Shown piece by piece: positions 21,650-34,787 of a DNA stretch of 64,000 nt (its first letter is position 1; every line of letters begins with the position of its first letter). The notes under the pieces are model-generated. The model was given only the letters and a program-made list of their open reading frames with translations, was not told where the DNA came from and made no database searches. Origin of the DNA: Salminus brasiliensis (taxonomy: Eukaryota > Chordata > Actinopteri > Characiformes > Bryconidae). The stretch covers positions 32,731,925 to 32,795,924 of the forward strand of contig NC_132879.1 in NCBI RefSeq assembly GCF_030463535.1, given 5' to 3'. Both the position numbers and the translations under genes were made by a program.

Positions 21650-21653
<4 letters not shown>
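20195..21653 (+). pseudogene. L2-clade LINE (LINE-B), 5' part with ORF1, copy 2
   Basis: Same fragment as 4667-5590, interrupted by the solo LTR at 20234-20757. The 130-residue frame is at 20782-21174 (here CTECEL, and PEALG instead of PDALG). Broken esterase motifs follow up to the LINE-A junction, where AACTGCTTAGA occupies 21643-21653. The MRRGS part has lost two bases here. Confidence 0.75.
20234..20757 (-). repeat. Solo ERV LTR, present only in unit 2
   Basis: 524 bases. Minus strand runs TGTTATGG...CCGCGACA, with an AATAAA signal at about 20298 and a TATAAATA-like box at about 20360. Flanks are GTGT (20230-20233) and CTGT (20758-20761); the empty site in units 1 and 3 reads TATATCTGTTTAG, so this is a 4-base duplication with one later change. 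The shared CGCGACA end and 4-base duplication suggest relation to the provirus at 1402-4431, but the body differs. It lies within the start of the L2 element. Confidence 0.85.
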
Positions 21654-21687
<34 letters not shown>

Positions 21688-22278
21688 TGTTTAGTATGAG
21701 CTCTTGAAATTTCTACCTTTTTTCATTTTTAAAATGAGATAAATCACAGAAATCAAACTGATTATAATTATAATATCAACAAAACGTCATTTCAGTTTAA
21801 AAAGAATTTATTTGGATATAATTAGACAGAAAAACAAGCAAAAATAAGAATCAGAAGGAGAGCAGCTAGCAGAGCAGCAAGCAGCGTAGCCGTTAGCCGT
21901 TAGCAGTGGAAGCAGATTCAGCAGAAGCAGAATCAGCTCCAGAAAGAATCCAGAGGAAAACTGAACAGGGAGCTGTAGACCTGCTACACCCACCGCTGAG
22001 ACCAACCACACCCGACTAAACCAGGAGCAGAGACCAGACAGCCCCCACACCTGCGCCTCACACTGGGGTAAGAGACCCGCTCCCACAGAGCGACAGAGTC
22101 ACAGACCGGAGACCATCACCCTAAACTAAGGTCTGAACTCAGGTATGAAACTCTAGCTACAGAAGAGGAGAACGTGCTCAGATAGCGCTAACCCCGCTAA
22201 GTTTGCTAAAGCAGCTAATCTGGCAGTTACTGCGAGCCTCCTCTGATTGGTCAGCTGCTACAAAAACTGCTACAACCA

Positions 22279-24063
22279 ATGAGAATGGCCTCAGCAGCAG
22301 CAGCTCCGCCTTCCCACATGTTTGACTTTCCCACAGACGCTGGATCAGAGAGCAGCAGACAGCAGCATAAACAGAGGCAGCAGAGAGAGAACCCTGAGAC
22401 CCTGTTTAAAGACTGCAGCTCCATCAGAGGGAGAAACACCACCACCAACCTGCTCTTCTACACTGAGCACAGTCCAGCATGGCATTCGGCTCTGTGCAGA
22501 TATTTCACACACACCACAAAGAGAGGCATCTGCAAGGGCCGCCAGTTATACATCTTTGAGGATGCAGAAAAAGATGCAGAGAACAGGCTCCTAACAGTGA
22601 AGCTGTACCAAAACGGCACAGTGATGGTGCAGGGGAGTGAAGACGCTCTGCTGGAATTTGAAATGGCTTTTCCCAGTCTCACAAACCTGGCCAACCAAGA
22701 AAGAGCTGAAGCCCCCAGCACAGTCCCCAGCCCAACCCCCACACTTGAACAAACACCTGCTGAAGGGGAAACAGAGCCCCCACAACATTACTGTAGATCA
22801 CAGCCCTCGCTCAGTCAGCACTAAACAATGAACTGGCAAGGGTTCGAGACAACACACACAAAGAACTGGAACAAATTAAACAGGAACTGAAAACAGAAAT
22901 TTGGAGCCTCAAGGAAGAGCTGCACCAGAAAGACACCACCATAAAGAACCTAAACACACAGATCCAGACACACACTGAGGAGCTGAACACTCCACTCACT
23001 GCCAGCCCCTCACAATCCAGACAGATTTAAAATCTCCCTGCTACACAGCAAGACCACCACAAGCCCTCGTCTGATAGACCCGTAGAGCTCCAGAAGCCTG
23101 AAGCAGAGGGAGCAGCCGAACAGCAGAGCAGCAGACCAGCCACCGTGGAGAAAGACACAGACATTGCCATTCTGATTGATTCAAACGCAAAATTCCTGCA
23201 GGAGGATTTACTCTTCCCAGGTCAGAAAACAGCAAAAATATGGTGCCCAAAAATAAAAGATGCCCACAGAATTCTCTCTGATTCCAAACTTAACACTGCT
23301 AAATCTATCATTATCCACACTGGCACCAATGACCTCAGAACAGAGCAGGAGAGGGTAGGAAGACTGGTGTGCAGAGTAGCAGAGAGAGCTGCTGAGTCCT
23401 TTCCTAACACCAAAATCATTATCTCCACCCTCCTGCCCTGCAAAGACTTCCACCCAGCCACCATCCACAAGATCAACACAGACATCTCTAGAGGATGTGC
23501 CCTCATGCCTAATGTGCACCTGGCCCACCACTCTAACATCACCCCCCACCATCTCTACGAACCATGTGCACATAAGCAAACACATGGTCAGAGAATTTGC
23601 CAGGACACTTAAAAATACTACACTTGGCAGACATTCCCACTCAACACAGGAACACAGAGGAATGGTTCCCAAGACCACAACACAGCTTCAGGCACGCAGC
23701 CATCAGCCCTACCATCCACAAACACCTCCTGAGAGCCCGACACCTACCTGGACAGCATAATTCTCCTCACACCCCGCCAACTGGACCAGCCTACCGGGTC
23801 ACACCGTCCAGACCAGCACAACGCCCCCCTCCAACCAGACCAGCTCATGTATTACCAGCAACGGACCAGCACAACGCCCCCCTCCAACCAGACCAGTGCA
23901 CCGGCCCCACCCTGAACATGCACCCCGAGCAGCCCCCCTCACTCAGGACAGGGCCCTACAGCAGCAACGCAGCTATGCAGAGGTCCTTCGTACTCCACAG
24001 AGCTCTACACAGATGGGTAAAATCAAACAGTTGCTACAGTACATCTGTGCAAAACTCCCATAG
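22279..24063 (+). pseudogene. LINE-A ORF1, copy 2, broken
   Basis: Starts MRMAS at 22279 with one Ala fewer than copy 1. It shares with copy 1 the 221-base loss of the coiled coil between AGCACT motifs. The esterase-like domain starts at 23145 (ILIDSN, HTGTND), but an extra A at about 23560 (CTACGAACC against CTACGACC) shifts frame just before the catalytic Asp/His block; copy 3 has the same extra base. The Pro-rich end carries a private 52-base tandem duplication (GACCAGCACAACG at 23811 and 23863), which shifts the frame again. Confidence 0.75.
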
Positions 24064-24240
24064 CTCATATATGCAGCACACTTACAGTCACTACTTCAAT
24101 CTTTTTCATTATAAAATGAACTTGTAGTGGACTTCTTGTTTTGTTTCTGAATGCATTTATTTATTTTCCCCAATATATTCAGTATTAATAGATTTCTTTA
24201 TTTATCTCATTTTAATCAGAAAAGGAGATTTACTATTAAC

Positions 24241-27200
24241 ATGGCTTCACTCTCAATTAGCATAGAACATTCAAGGTTTAAAATCATCAACATTTGGGTT
24301 TAAAAATCTAGATGAAGACTTTCAAAACAATATCAAAAACACTGATCTTCTAATACTGCAGGAGACTTGGTGTAGGACTGATACGACCACTCACTGTCCC
24401 CAAGGCCACAGAGACATCATCATCCCTTCCCAAAAACTGAACTCAGTGCGTCAGGGCAGAGACTCGGGAGGAATAATCATATGGTACAAAGAAAACCTAC
24501 ACAGTTTTTTAGACACATTGAAAATTGGAAAATTTTACATTTGGCTTAAAATAAAAAAGGCATTATTATCTATGAAAAAAGATCTGTTTCTCTTTGCCAT
24601 ATATATTCCTCCAACAGAGTCCCCTTACTGCTCTGAAGAGATGTTCCCAGAGCTAGGAAAGGAAATATGCCATTTCCAGGCGCAGGGAAATGTGCTGATT
24701 TGTGGGGACTTCAATGCTAGAACTGGAACACAGCCTGATTATATTAATATAAAAAATGACAAATACATTAACAATAATATGCCATCCATTACTAATAACC
24801 CTTCTTATGCCCATAGAAACAATCAAGATTGCACGGTCAACAAAAGTGGTAAAGACCTCCTGCAGCTCTGTCAAAGCCTGGGTCTGTACATCGTCAACGG
24901 TAGGTTACGAGGGGACACTTTAGGAAGGTATACATTTTGCTCACCTCTTGGGAATTGTACAGTAGATTACATCATAACAGATTTAGACCCTTTCTCTCTT
25001 AGCGCATTCACTGTAAAAACACTAACCCCTTTGTCTGATCACAGCCAAATCACTGTGTTCATTAAAAGGGCAGAAAATAACAGCAGTGCACACACACAGC
25101 CCAGTAAGCTGTACAACATCCATACAGACCATACAGATGGGCCCAAAACAGCACAGAAGAGTTCCAGAAAGCAGCTGCAAACCAAGAAATTCAGACACTT
25201 TTAGACTCCTTTCTGGACACCACATATGTTCCCAGTAAAGAAGGAATCAATCTGGCAGTAAGAAATATGAGTATGATTTTTGACAAAACAGCTAAAAAAG
25301 CACAATTAAAAAATAGAAACAGATCAAAACCCAAACTCAAAAAAGAAGACAATTGGTTTGATCAGGAGTGCCAAAACATGAGAAAAGAACTTCGAAATTT
25401 ATCAAATCAGAAACACAGAAATCCAAACAATGCACACATACGCCTTCTTTACTGTGAAACACTAAAGAATTATAAACATACACTCAGAACCAAAAAAGCT
25501 CTATATACATACAAGCAACTATCACTACTTGATTCAATAAATACAAATAGATTCTGGAATAATTGGAATAAACTTAAAAAGAAAGATTATGAAGAACTAG
25601 CCATACAAAATGGAGATACATGGACAAACCACTTCCAAACACTGTTTAAAAAAATAGAATTTGACCCAAATTCAGAACAAAGCAAGATAAACAGAAAACT
25701 AGAAAAATTAGAAATAGCAATTAAAAACAGTCAAAATCCTTTAGACTTCTCAATTACTGAACAGGAGCTTAAAGACAAAATTAAAAAACTAAAACCAAAT
25801 AAAGCATCTGGACCCGATGGCTTCCTGAATGAGACGCTACAATGTACCAGTTCAAAATTTAATTAGGCCATTTTAAAACTGTTCAATTTAGTTCTGAGTG
25901 TAGGTCACTTCCCTGAAACCTGGAACCATGGACTGATAATACCAATCTTTAAAAATGGAGATAAATTTGACCCTAATAATTACCGAGGCATCTGTGTGAA
26001 CAGTAATTTGGGGAAGCTGATGTGCAGCATCTTAAATTCTAGAATCTTAAACTTCCTTATGAAGCACAGTGTCTTGAATAGAAGTCAAATTGGGTTTTTA
26101 CCAAATCACCGCACCACTGATCATACTTACACCCTACACACCCTGACTAAAAAACATGTTCATAAAAATAAAACCAGAATATTTGCCTGTTTTATTGACT
26201 TTAAAAAAGCATTTGATTCTATTTGGCACCAAGGATTCTTTTACAGACTTCTAGAAAGTGGTGTAGGGGGTAAAACACATGATCTTATTAAATCAATGTA
26301 CACAGGAAACAGGTGTGGAATTAAAATCGGTAACAAACAAACAGATTCTCTCGCTCAGGAGTGCGGAGTGAGACAGGGCTGCTGTTTAAGCCCAACCCTA
26401 TTCAACATTTATATTAATGAACTGGCCAAAATACTAGAGGAGTCTACAGCTCCCGGTCTCACTCTGCACAACTCAGATCAAATTCCTGCTCTATGCAGAC
26501 GACCTGGTCCTGCTATCCTCCACAGAGCAGGGTCTACAGCAGAACCTGGACCTGCTGGAGCAGTACTGCCAGACCTGGGCCCTGGCAGTAAACCCCAAAA
26601 AGACAAAGATCATGATATTTCAAAAAAGATCCCGATCTCAATTTCTATTAGGCACACAGGAAATCAACCATGCCTCCAACTATAACTATTTAGGCATCAC
26701 AATCAGTTCCTCTGGAAATTTCCATCAAGCAGTGAATCAGCTGAGAGAAAAAACACGCAGAGCTTTCTACACCATAAAACGTCAAATTTGTGCAGAAATT
26801 CCAATTAAAATTTGGCTAAAAATATTTGAGTCAGTAATGGAACCTATTGCCCTTCATGGCAGTGAAGTTTGGGGTCCGCTTACCAATCAACAATTTGACA
26901 AATGGGACAAACATCCAATTGAGACTCTGCATGCAGAATTCTGTAAAAACATGCACAAAAACTCCACCAACAACGCATGCAGGACCAGAACATCACTAAA
27001 CTAATCAGAACAAACCAAATTACAACTCATTTCAGAGACAAATACAACACCTATTGGGAAACTCAAACACAATTACAGAGTAAAATGCAATGTTATCTGA
27101 CCCCAAAACGCCAGTACACTGTGGCAGAGTACCTGAGCACAGTGACTGACCCGAAACTGAGGACCACTCTGACCAGGTACAGACTCAGTCAGCACAGCCT

Positions 27201-27489
27201 GGCTATAGAGACTGGCAGACACAAAAGATCCTGGGTTCCTCAGGAGAAGAGAACATGCCAGCAGTGCCAGCTCAACAAAACAGAGTCAGAGCTGCACTTC
27301 CTGACAGAATGCCCCAAATACACCCAGACCCGCCAACAATTCTACACCAAAATCAGCCACAGATACCCCAAATTCCTCAGCCTCTCCGACCCAGAGAAAC
27401 TGCCCTATCTGCTAGGAGAGCGTAGAGAGTGCTGCTCACTCACAGCTCAGTACACCCTTGCCTGCCACCGTCAGAGAGACAGTGAGTGA
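24241..27489 (+). pseudogene. LINE-A ORF2 (endonuclease-reverse transcriptase), copy 2, broken
   Basis: MASLSIS start at 24241 with the same early two-base loss as copy 1. The endonuclease frame is 24446-25204 (GDFNAR, SDHSQI). A short change near 25122 (CATCCATACAGACC against CATCCGGAGACC) shifts frame at the end of the endonuclease. The linker and RT start are at 25267-25866, ended by TAG at 25864. RT continues at 25996-26685 with FIDFKKAFDSIWHQGF (first catalytic block) and QGCCLSPTLFNIYI; the YADD region is out of frame after a two-base loss at about 26477. C-terminal segments are 26612-27004 and 26977-27489 (CQQCQ...HFLTEC). Not functional, though it keeps more of the RT than copy 1. Confidence 0.85.
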
Positions 27490-27700
27490 CCATATCAGCT
27501 TCTACACACTGTAACACACACTGACACAAACACTGAAACACACACTGACACACACTTTTTTTTTTATTTTTATGTTAATAGTTCAAACTGTTCAGTAATG
27601 TTTAATCTGTTCACATTTCACAACTTTCCTGTAACCTGTAGCTTTGGCAATACAAATATAGCTCTATTTGTCATGCCAATAAAGCCCCCTGAATTGAAAA

Positions 27701-28975
27701 GTTAATTGGTTAAAGTTCGAGGACAAGCCTGTTTTTTTAGGTAGGGATTGCGTTCACCCCACACGGGAGGGTACTGCCTTACTTTCGTGCAGCATAGCTC
27801 ATAGTCTGCTAGTTAGTCGCTAGAGTCGTGTAAAAGGCTGCTGACAATCCAGAGCCTGGACCAGGCCACAGACAGACTGGCTAAACCGACCATCTGCGAG
27901 CTGCTTTAAGGCGTCACCCAGGTTTTACCGTATTGAGACTGTGTCTGTGTCCCGAATTAAACCCAAACATAGAATATCTAAATCAGCTCGTTTTAATAAT
28001 TTAATTAGTGTTAAATTCTCACATTCAAACAATAACAGCACCACCTCAAACCTAAAGCTCGGCCTATTTAATATTAGATCATTAACCTTGTTGTAAATGA
28101 AATTATATGTGATCAGAAATTAGATATTTTCTGCCTTACTGAATCCTGGATTAGACCTGATCAATATTTAGCACTAAATGAAGCCACCACCGCAGGTTAT
28201 AAACATGTACATAGCCCTAGATTATCAGGCAGAGGAGGTGAAGTATGCATACACTTGATATTATTCAAAAACACTGTATCACCTTCACTTCTTTTCAGAT
28301 TCTCTACATTAATATATCACATTGCATTTATACTAATTCATATTTATAGGCCTCCAGGGCCCTACTCTGAATTTAAAAAAAAAATGAGTGATTTTGCTGC
28401 AGACTTGGCAAAGTTATAATAGTAGGAGACTTTAATATTCATTTTGAAAAAGCAGACGATCCATTAACAAAGGCGTTTGCATAGATCTTAGATTCTGTCT
28501 GCATGATACAAGACATGACTGAAGCCACACATTACTGTAATCATACCCTAGATTTAGTCCTGACCCTGGGTGTTAGCACTGATCATCTAAATATTCTACC
28601 TCAAAGCTCTACCTCCACTCTGACTAAGGACAGCCTTAGTCAATATAGAAAGGTACTCATTAAAGGCATGTACCCAAAACGCTTACATTAGCAGCCATAA
28701 AACCAAATCTTGATCTTAGTGTATTGTCTAATTACAGACCCATCTCCAACTTAACATTTATATCCAAGATATTAGAAAAAGCTGTGGCCCAACAACTTAT
28801 ACCCGAGTAAAAATGACATGTATGAGAAATTTCAATCTGGACTCAGACCCAATCATAGCACAGACACAGCCTTAGTGAAGATTACAAATGATCTCCTTCT
28901 TGCCTCTGATCGAGGCTACGTATCTTTATTAGCCCTACTCGACCTCAGTGCAGCCTTCAGTACAATAGTAAAGAC
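27701..28975 (+). pseudogene. L2-clade LINE (LINE-B), end of ORF1 and start of ORF2, copy 2
   Basis: As at 11481-12685 but less deleted in the RT: the FQSGLRPNHSTDTALVKITNDLLLASDRGY stretch is partly readable at about 28835-28920, and LDLSAAF at 28940. The end abuts the kinase cassette at about 28975. Confidence 0.78.
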
Positions 28976-29342
28976 ATGTGGAAATATGTGACTGATTTTA
29001 CTGACTGCAGTGATTCATGTCCTAAAGTAACTAGACACCATTTCTTCTGAATAAATTCAGCTGCTTTACGGCGTCTGACACAGCTGTATTATTTCCATAG
29101 AAAAACACTGACCAATAGAACAGGACTTTCTACAGAAACTTTGTGGTGACAGACCCGGTTTCTAAATCTAGTCTCAGATCATACAGATCTGATGCTAAAC
29201 TTTAGTATGAGTGAGGTCTTCATTCATCAGACCTGGCTGTATTCAATCAGCTCAGTCTCATCACCGCAATGTGCTTCATGTGTTGCTAAGGTAACTGAAA
29301 GGGCATAGCACTGTACACAGCACTGTGTGTCCATACAGTCCT

Positions 29343-29431
29343 ATACAGCCAATGAAGAGACTGACCTCAGTGACCCGAGTCCTCCTCCATTGTGAGGTCA
29401 TGTCAATGACATCACAGAGCCTATAAAAAGG
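29343..29431 (+). promoter_or_regulatory. Kinase 2 core promoter
   Basis: CCAAT near 29350, CRE-like TGACATCA at 29407-29414 (inverted repeat ATGTC-AAT-GACAT) and TATAAAAA at 29422-29429. The AAT spacer is shared with copy 4; copies 1 and 3 have GAT. Confidence 0.65.
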
Positions 29432-29653
29432 CAGGTTCCCCCTCACTGGCTCAGTTCGGATTCAGCAGTTCAGGAGATGCTTCATTCCTGCGTTGACACT
29501 TACACCATTTAGCTGATTTAGCTGATTTTGTCTAGAACCATCTTATCTAGAACCATAAAGAGGTTCTACATTTGCTTGGAATATACAGGGAACAGTCCTT
29601 ACAACCTTCTTAACCTTCTGACTTTTATTTCCTCTTTCCATCTACAGGGGAAA

Positions 29654-31433
29654 ATGCAAACCAAAGAAGTCCTGAGGAGTTTGGGCTACGAGGTGGTGGA
29701 TTTCATTGGTAAAGGGAGTTACGGTGAGGTTAAGCTGGCCACATCTCAAAGGCACTCCAACCATGTGGCCATCAAAATAATGCACCGCAGGCTGGCATCA
29801 CATCTTTTTGTATCTAAACTTCTGCCCCGGGAACTGGCCATTCTGAAAAGAGTAAAGCACCCTCACATTGTTCAGGTGCATGAAATTTTTGAGATGCCAA
29901 ACGGACAGGTGTTTATTGTGATGGAGGCTGCCGCAATGGATCTTCAACAGAAGATCTGGGAGCTCGGCCGCATTCCCATTGGCCAAGCAAAAATGTGGTT
30001 CTCACAGCTGCTCAGCGCTGTGGCCTATCTACATCAGCAGAACATTGTCCATCGTGATCTTAAATGTAAAAACGTTCTGCTGACTGCTAACGACCAAGTC
30101 AAATTAACCGACTTTGGTTTAGGCCGTTTTTCAAGGGGCTTTCCTGACTTAAGCAAGACCTATTATTGCACTCCCGAGTATGGTGCACCTGAGGTGCTTT
30201 TGGAAAAACCCTATGATCCAAAAAAAAGTGACGTGTGGAGTCTAGGTATTATCTTTTACTCCATGGTCACCGGATCTACACCCTTCAAAGTTAACAGTTT
30301 GAAGAGTCTCCTACGTGTCCAGCGAGAACCCTTGGTGTTCCCACGTAGGATCACAGTGGAGGAGCCCTGTCGGGCCTTCATATCTTATATGCTGCAGTAC
30401 GACCCCTCCACTCGGCCGTCTGTGACAGAGGTGGCACAGCACCCTTGGCTGCAGTCGAGGCAGGAACGGTAAGTAACCACTGTGCAGGTATACATATATG
30501 AAGAACATTTTGAATGGGTCACTCAAAGTAAAGAGCTGTTTTGCAAATAGGTAACATACAATATTAGTTCACTAACGATAAGTACACTAACACATTGCTT
30601 CTGTACTGTCTCCAGGGTTATTGGCAGGTTTGTGGTGGTGCCCGTTGAGGATCTGTGTCCAGACGTCAACCCACTTGAAACGTCAGAGGAAGAGTCTCAG
30701 TCTTCCTTCTCTTTGAACAGTAACATAGACAGTATATCATCTTCTGCCTCTGAAAATGGGCTGGTGTTTTTCAGCACTCCTCAGTCGACAGAGGAAGAGT
30801 CTCCGTCTTCTTCTTTAAGCAGAGACGTAGACGTTCTTTCATCTCATGGTGTCAGATGCGAGACTCTGATGCCTGAGCAGAAAGGCGACAGCAATGGAGC
30901 TGGTGCAAGTCTGACTTGCCAAAGGGTAGAGGCTGTGGAGGAGCACTATGGTTGCGTTAGCTGTAGTCCTGTTTGTGCTGCTATTAAAAGGGCAGCTAAT
31001 GCTTATGTCAAGGCACCAATTCTCAGAGCCTCCCGGTCACTCCGACGGAGGATGAGGAAGTTATTCAGAGTTAACTCTGTGGTCCATGACACCACCTCTA
31101 TTTCCCAGCAGAGTGCTCCTCATTCTGCTTCCCCTTCAGAAGCTCCTGCTTGTTTGTGTTCTGAGCAGAGACTCAAGGATGTGACTTTAGATGTCCCTCT
31201 CCATGGGCTAGTGGTGGAGACAGCATCTGTTCTCCCACAGCCCACAGTATGGAAAGGAACCAGGAGGCTGAGGTTCCCTAAATTTAAGGTATGTTAGGCA
31301 AGTGTTGAGCGATCGTCACAGCCTCAGATTTTATACTTTAAATATTTGCTAGAAATGTTTCAGTTGATTCATATGTGTCATTTTGTCTCGCCAACAGATC
31401 CTGAAGAAGACGAAGATGATTCACCCATTGTAG
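29654..31433 (+). CDS. TSSK-like serine/threonine protein kinase, copy 2
   Basis: Complete copy: coding exons 29654-30468, 30616-31288 and 31398-31433, 507 codons plus stop, same splice signals as copy 1. All kinase motifs are present (K41, HRD at 133-135, DFG at 153-155, APE at 178-180). Its own features are N214, R231 and S268 in the kinase part, and FSLNSN, QKGDSNG, VTLDV and LVVETAS in the tail. Its left neighbour is the L2/LINE-A block, as for copies 1 and 4; downstream it runs into the U4 array (type B flank). All exons and introns are retained, so this is a DNA-level duplicate and not a retrocopy. No disabling change is seen. Confidence 0.9.
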
Positions 31434-31484
31434 ACATCTAGCACGGCCCTGGTGATGACATACTACCTTTACACAATTTATTGG

Positions 31485-31705
31485 TCATTTATACGTTGTT
31501 TTGACCAGAGGAGGATGGGTCCCCCTAGTGAGTCTTGGTTCCTCCCAAGGTTTCTTCCTCCAGCTCTGAGGGAGTTTTTCCTTGCCACTGTCGCCTTTGG
31601 CTTGCTCACTTGGGGTTCATGTTGTATTTATTTATTTTTATTTGTCCTATTTCCGGATTTTTGTAAAGCTGCGTTGCACCATGAGGTTGTAAAAAGCGAC
31701 ATACA
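31485..31705 (+). mobile_element. L2-type LINE 3' tail downstream of kinase 2
   Basis: Same conserved fish LINE 3' UTR as at 15175-15395, at the same distance from the kinase stop codon. Confidence 0.75.
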
Positions 31706-31756
31706 CATCATTTGGAGTTGACTTGTTATGTAAGGGGTAGGAGGGACACTGTCTAA

Positions 31757-32412
31757 ACTGATTGAGATGCCTCTGTAATGTTGCATGGACCTCAGGAACA
31801 GTGCCTCTGGACTGGCAATCCAAGGTTGTGGTCCTCATTAAGAAAGTGAACCAGAGAGTGTGTGGAAACTTTTGAAGCATCACACCTCGGTTTCCCTCTA
31901 GAAAGTTTATGCCAGGGTAGTGCAAAGATGAGACTCAGGAGGAGAAATGCAGATTCTGTCCTGACCATGAAATTTTGGACCAGCTCTTCACTCTCTTTTG
32001 GATAGTTGAGGAGACATGGGAGTTCAGCAGTCCTGTCTACATGTTTTGTGGACTTGAAGGCTCATGACCATGTTCTCTGAGACATCTTGTGAGAAGTGCT
32101 CTAGGTGCATGGGATGCAAGGGTCGGTGATGCGAGCTGTGCAGTCCTTGTACTCACTGAGTCAGAGCTGTGTCCATATTTTCAGCACTAAGTAAAGCTTG
32201 TTGAGTGTTGCCGTTGGTCTTTGTCAGGGCTGTGCCATGTGTCTGCTCCTGTTTGTGATATTCATAGACGGGACAGCAAGGCGTAGCCAGGGGCAGGATG
32301 GTCTACGGGGGCCTTCAACGCACACTTGACTAGTTTGTAGCTAAGTGTATAGCGGTTGGTATGAGAATCAGCACCTTTAAGTCTGAGGCCACAGTGGTAT
32401 CCCACTCACCTT
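31757..32412 (+). pseudogene. Rex3 fragment, copy 2
   Basis: As copy 1, lacking about 80 bases at the left end (ACTGTCTAAACT joined directly to GATTGAGATGCC). It retains the AAAGTTTATGCCAGGGT and TTTTGTGGACTTG landmarks. Confidence 0.75.
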
Positions 32413-32632
32413 TCATGACCCAGGACTTGCTAGAGGGATTGTATCTTATAGTATCTTATCTTAAGAATTAAATAGGGGTGTGAATCTCTCTGTGTCAGGC
32501 GATTTGATTCAATTCTGATTTTTGAGGTCACGATTCAATTCAGAAACAATTTTTGATTCAGGAACCATTTTTCAATTTAAATGGTCTTTAAATTTGATTT
32601 AAATTAAGTGATTGACGAAGAAGAAATGACAT

Positions 32633-33123
32633 TGTTGTCATGGTGGGTCAGGCCAGACACAGAGGGATGAACACTCCCAGACATGGGTGCAATGCAAGTA
32701 CTTTAATAACACAATAGAAAATCATAGAAAGAGCAAACTAAAGCAAACAAAGCAGCAACTAACGAGAATAAACAGGAAAACAACGTAAACTCGACAAACT
32801 AGAGGGCGAACACAAAGCACACCTGAGACCGGGGGGCTCTAGGAGCTGAGCTAGATGAGCAGGGCAGGGAACAGGGGGAACCAGCCGCAGAACCAAAAAC
32901 GGCTAGGCCGACCAAACCTGGCAACGCAGTGTGGAAAAGGGTCGCCTAGCTGGAGCGAGGGTCGTGGGTATAAGGTGGGAGTGAGCGAAAGCATCTCGCT
33001 AAACACATGAACATGAAACACGACACTGAACCGACACAATGAACCAAACATGAACCAAACACACATGAACGCAACTGAACCAGAACCGAGTCACTGAATA
33101 GATACAAGAACAGAAACATAACA
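32633..33123 (-). repeat. Solo LTR, probably Gypsy-type, copy 2
   Basis: As at 16399-16875, with about 14 additional bases near the left end (CAGAGGGATGAACACTCCC region) shared only with the copy at 58678. Confidence 0.5.
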
Positions 33124-33506
33124 AAAAGACCTTAAGTGGGCAGCGGCTCGGAATCGCTGCATTCTTGCAAGTAGAAAATGGAGCATTTTACTTTCTTATT
33201 TTGAAGTTTACTTTAGTCTGTTTATGTTCAAAACGGAAAATAAAAAATGTAGTTAATTATGTATTTCAGTGTATTGTGGTTATTCGTGTGTGTGTGTGTG
33301 TGTGTGTGTAAATGTGTATAGCTATGTTCTTTGTTTAAACTCTGTCACTGATAAAGTGGAGATATACATTTTTTGCATTATAAATATAAAATTATTTTAT
33401 ATATATCACATATATCAACAATGTGAACCATACAGCTGTAGCCTATAAGTGCTGTGTGGTTTTGCAGAATTCGTGTGTCAATGGCATTGGGGGCCAGAAA
33501 ATATGG

Positions 33507-34218
33507 TTTCAGAATCAGAAATACTTTATTAATCCTAGTAGTGAAACTGCAGTTGCCATAGTTGCAGCGGTTTGTGTAAGAATAAACACTCTATAAAGTT
33601 TAAAACAAAAACAGAAAAATAAGGTTTATAATATATATTATATGATATGACATATATTATGATATGATTAAATGGTATTTATAGTATGAATATAGTTTTA
33701 TGAATAAAAGCAAAGTGACAATAACTGTGATAATAAATATGGAACAGACCATATGAAACATTTTGAATTACTGCACCTCTGAGTTATTTCACAGATATTA
33801 AAATGAATTGCATTACTATTATTATTGCACATATGAACAGTATAATCATAGAACTGCACAGATGAACCATAGTGTCACACATTGAGGGAGGAGTTATAGA
33901 GTTTGATGACCACAGGTAAGAATGACCCCCTGTGGCGCTCTGTGGTGCATTTTGGTGGACTGAGTTTTGCACTGACTGTGCTCCAGTGTCTCAACACCGT
34001 GTTGTAAAGTGGGTGGGAGCCATCAGTGTTCTTAGCCCTGTTTGTAGTTCTCCACAGTGTCCACACTGACCCCACTGACGGACACAGGGGTCATCGGTGC
34101 CTTGTCTCTTCTCAGGTCCACCAATAGTTCTTTGGTCACATTGAGATGCAGATGGTTTAGCTCAAACCATGTGACAAAGTTCTTCATCGTCACCAAATCC
34201 TCATCCTCATCACTTCTG
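33507..34218 (-). pseudogene. Rex1-like LINE 3' fragment (type B)
   Basis: Minus strand. The frame from about 34200 has FVTWFELNHLHLNVTKELLVDLRR and VSVSGVSVDTVENYKQ, the end of a Rex1/CR1-type reverse transcriptase; the frame at 33875-34075 has SHPLYNTVL and CTTERHRGSFLPVVIKLYNSS, the usual Rex1 C-terminus. The 3' end with AATAAAGTATTTCTG is at about 33510-33530. This copy keeps the C-terminal part that the type A copies (17279, 43789) have lost. Confidence 0.75.
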
Positions 34219-34232
34219 TAAAAGAGTGTAGA

Positions 34233-34233
<1 letters not shown>

Positions 34234-34292
<59 letters not shown>
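34234..34292. repeat. GA microsatellite
   Basis: About 59 bases of pure GA. The homologous run near 60280 is only about 15 bases. Confidence 0.95.
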
Positions 34293-34296
<4 letters not shown>

Positions 34297-34787
34297 AGGT
34301 CCCTGCAAGGCTCCAATGTTGCGGACCACTCTGCCCGACACACAGTGCTGCAGTCTTTTTTTTAAGGGGCTACACTTGTCTTTGTTGGTTTCTTCAATAA
34401 AGGCAGGTTCTTTGGCAGTTGGGTTCTTTGCGTTCTTTCTCATTCAGTGGGTGAGAAACTAGTAACTTGGTGTTGAGTTGTTTTTAAATTTTTACCCATA
34501 GTTACAATCACATTTTATTCTCAAAGGTTTCTTGCTTTGTGGTAGTAAGATTTTCGCAATGCGTCCAGATTTTGTCGTCCATCGAAACGCCGCCTTCAAA
34601 ATGCAAAAATACCCATAATGCCTTTTTCTTTTGCTGTTTACAACATGCCATGGCTTTTAAGTGCTTCACATTTTACTAATTGTGTTTTCTTGCTGCTATT
34701 TTCTTAGAATGTTCTTGTACAATAATAGTATGTTGGTATAATATTTTTGTAAATAATTTAGAAATTAATTGCAAATATAAATATATT

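Larger units (their letters stand above)
21654..27700 (+). mobile_element. LINE-A, copy 2 (nested in L2)
   Basis: Second copy of the element at the same position within the L2 ORF1, so it was copied by segmental duplication rather than by a new insertion. It contains ORF1 (22279-24063), ORF2 (24241-27489) and a 3' UTR ending CCTGAATTGAAAA. It keeps the ORF2 segments lost from copy 1 (25570-25680 and 26200-26226). Confidence 0.85.

Noticed and set aside
34032-34343. Minus-strand frame with long Ser-Leu run.
   Set aside because: The Ser-Leu run is a translated GA microsatellite; only the part below about 34215 is Rex1-like coding sequence.
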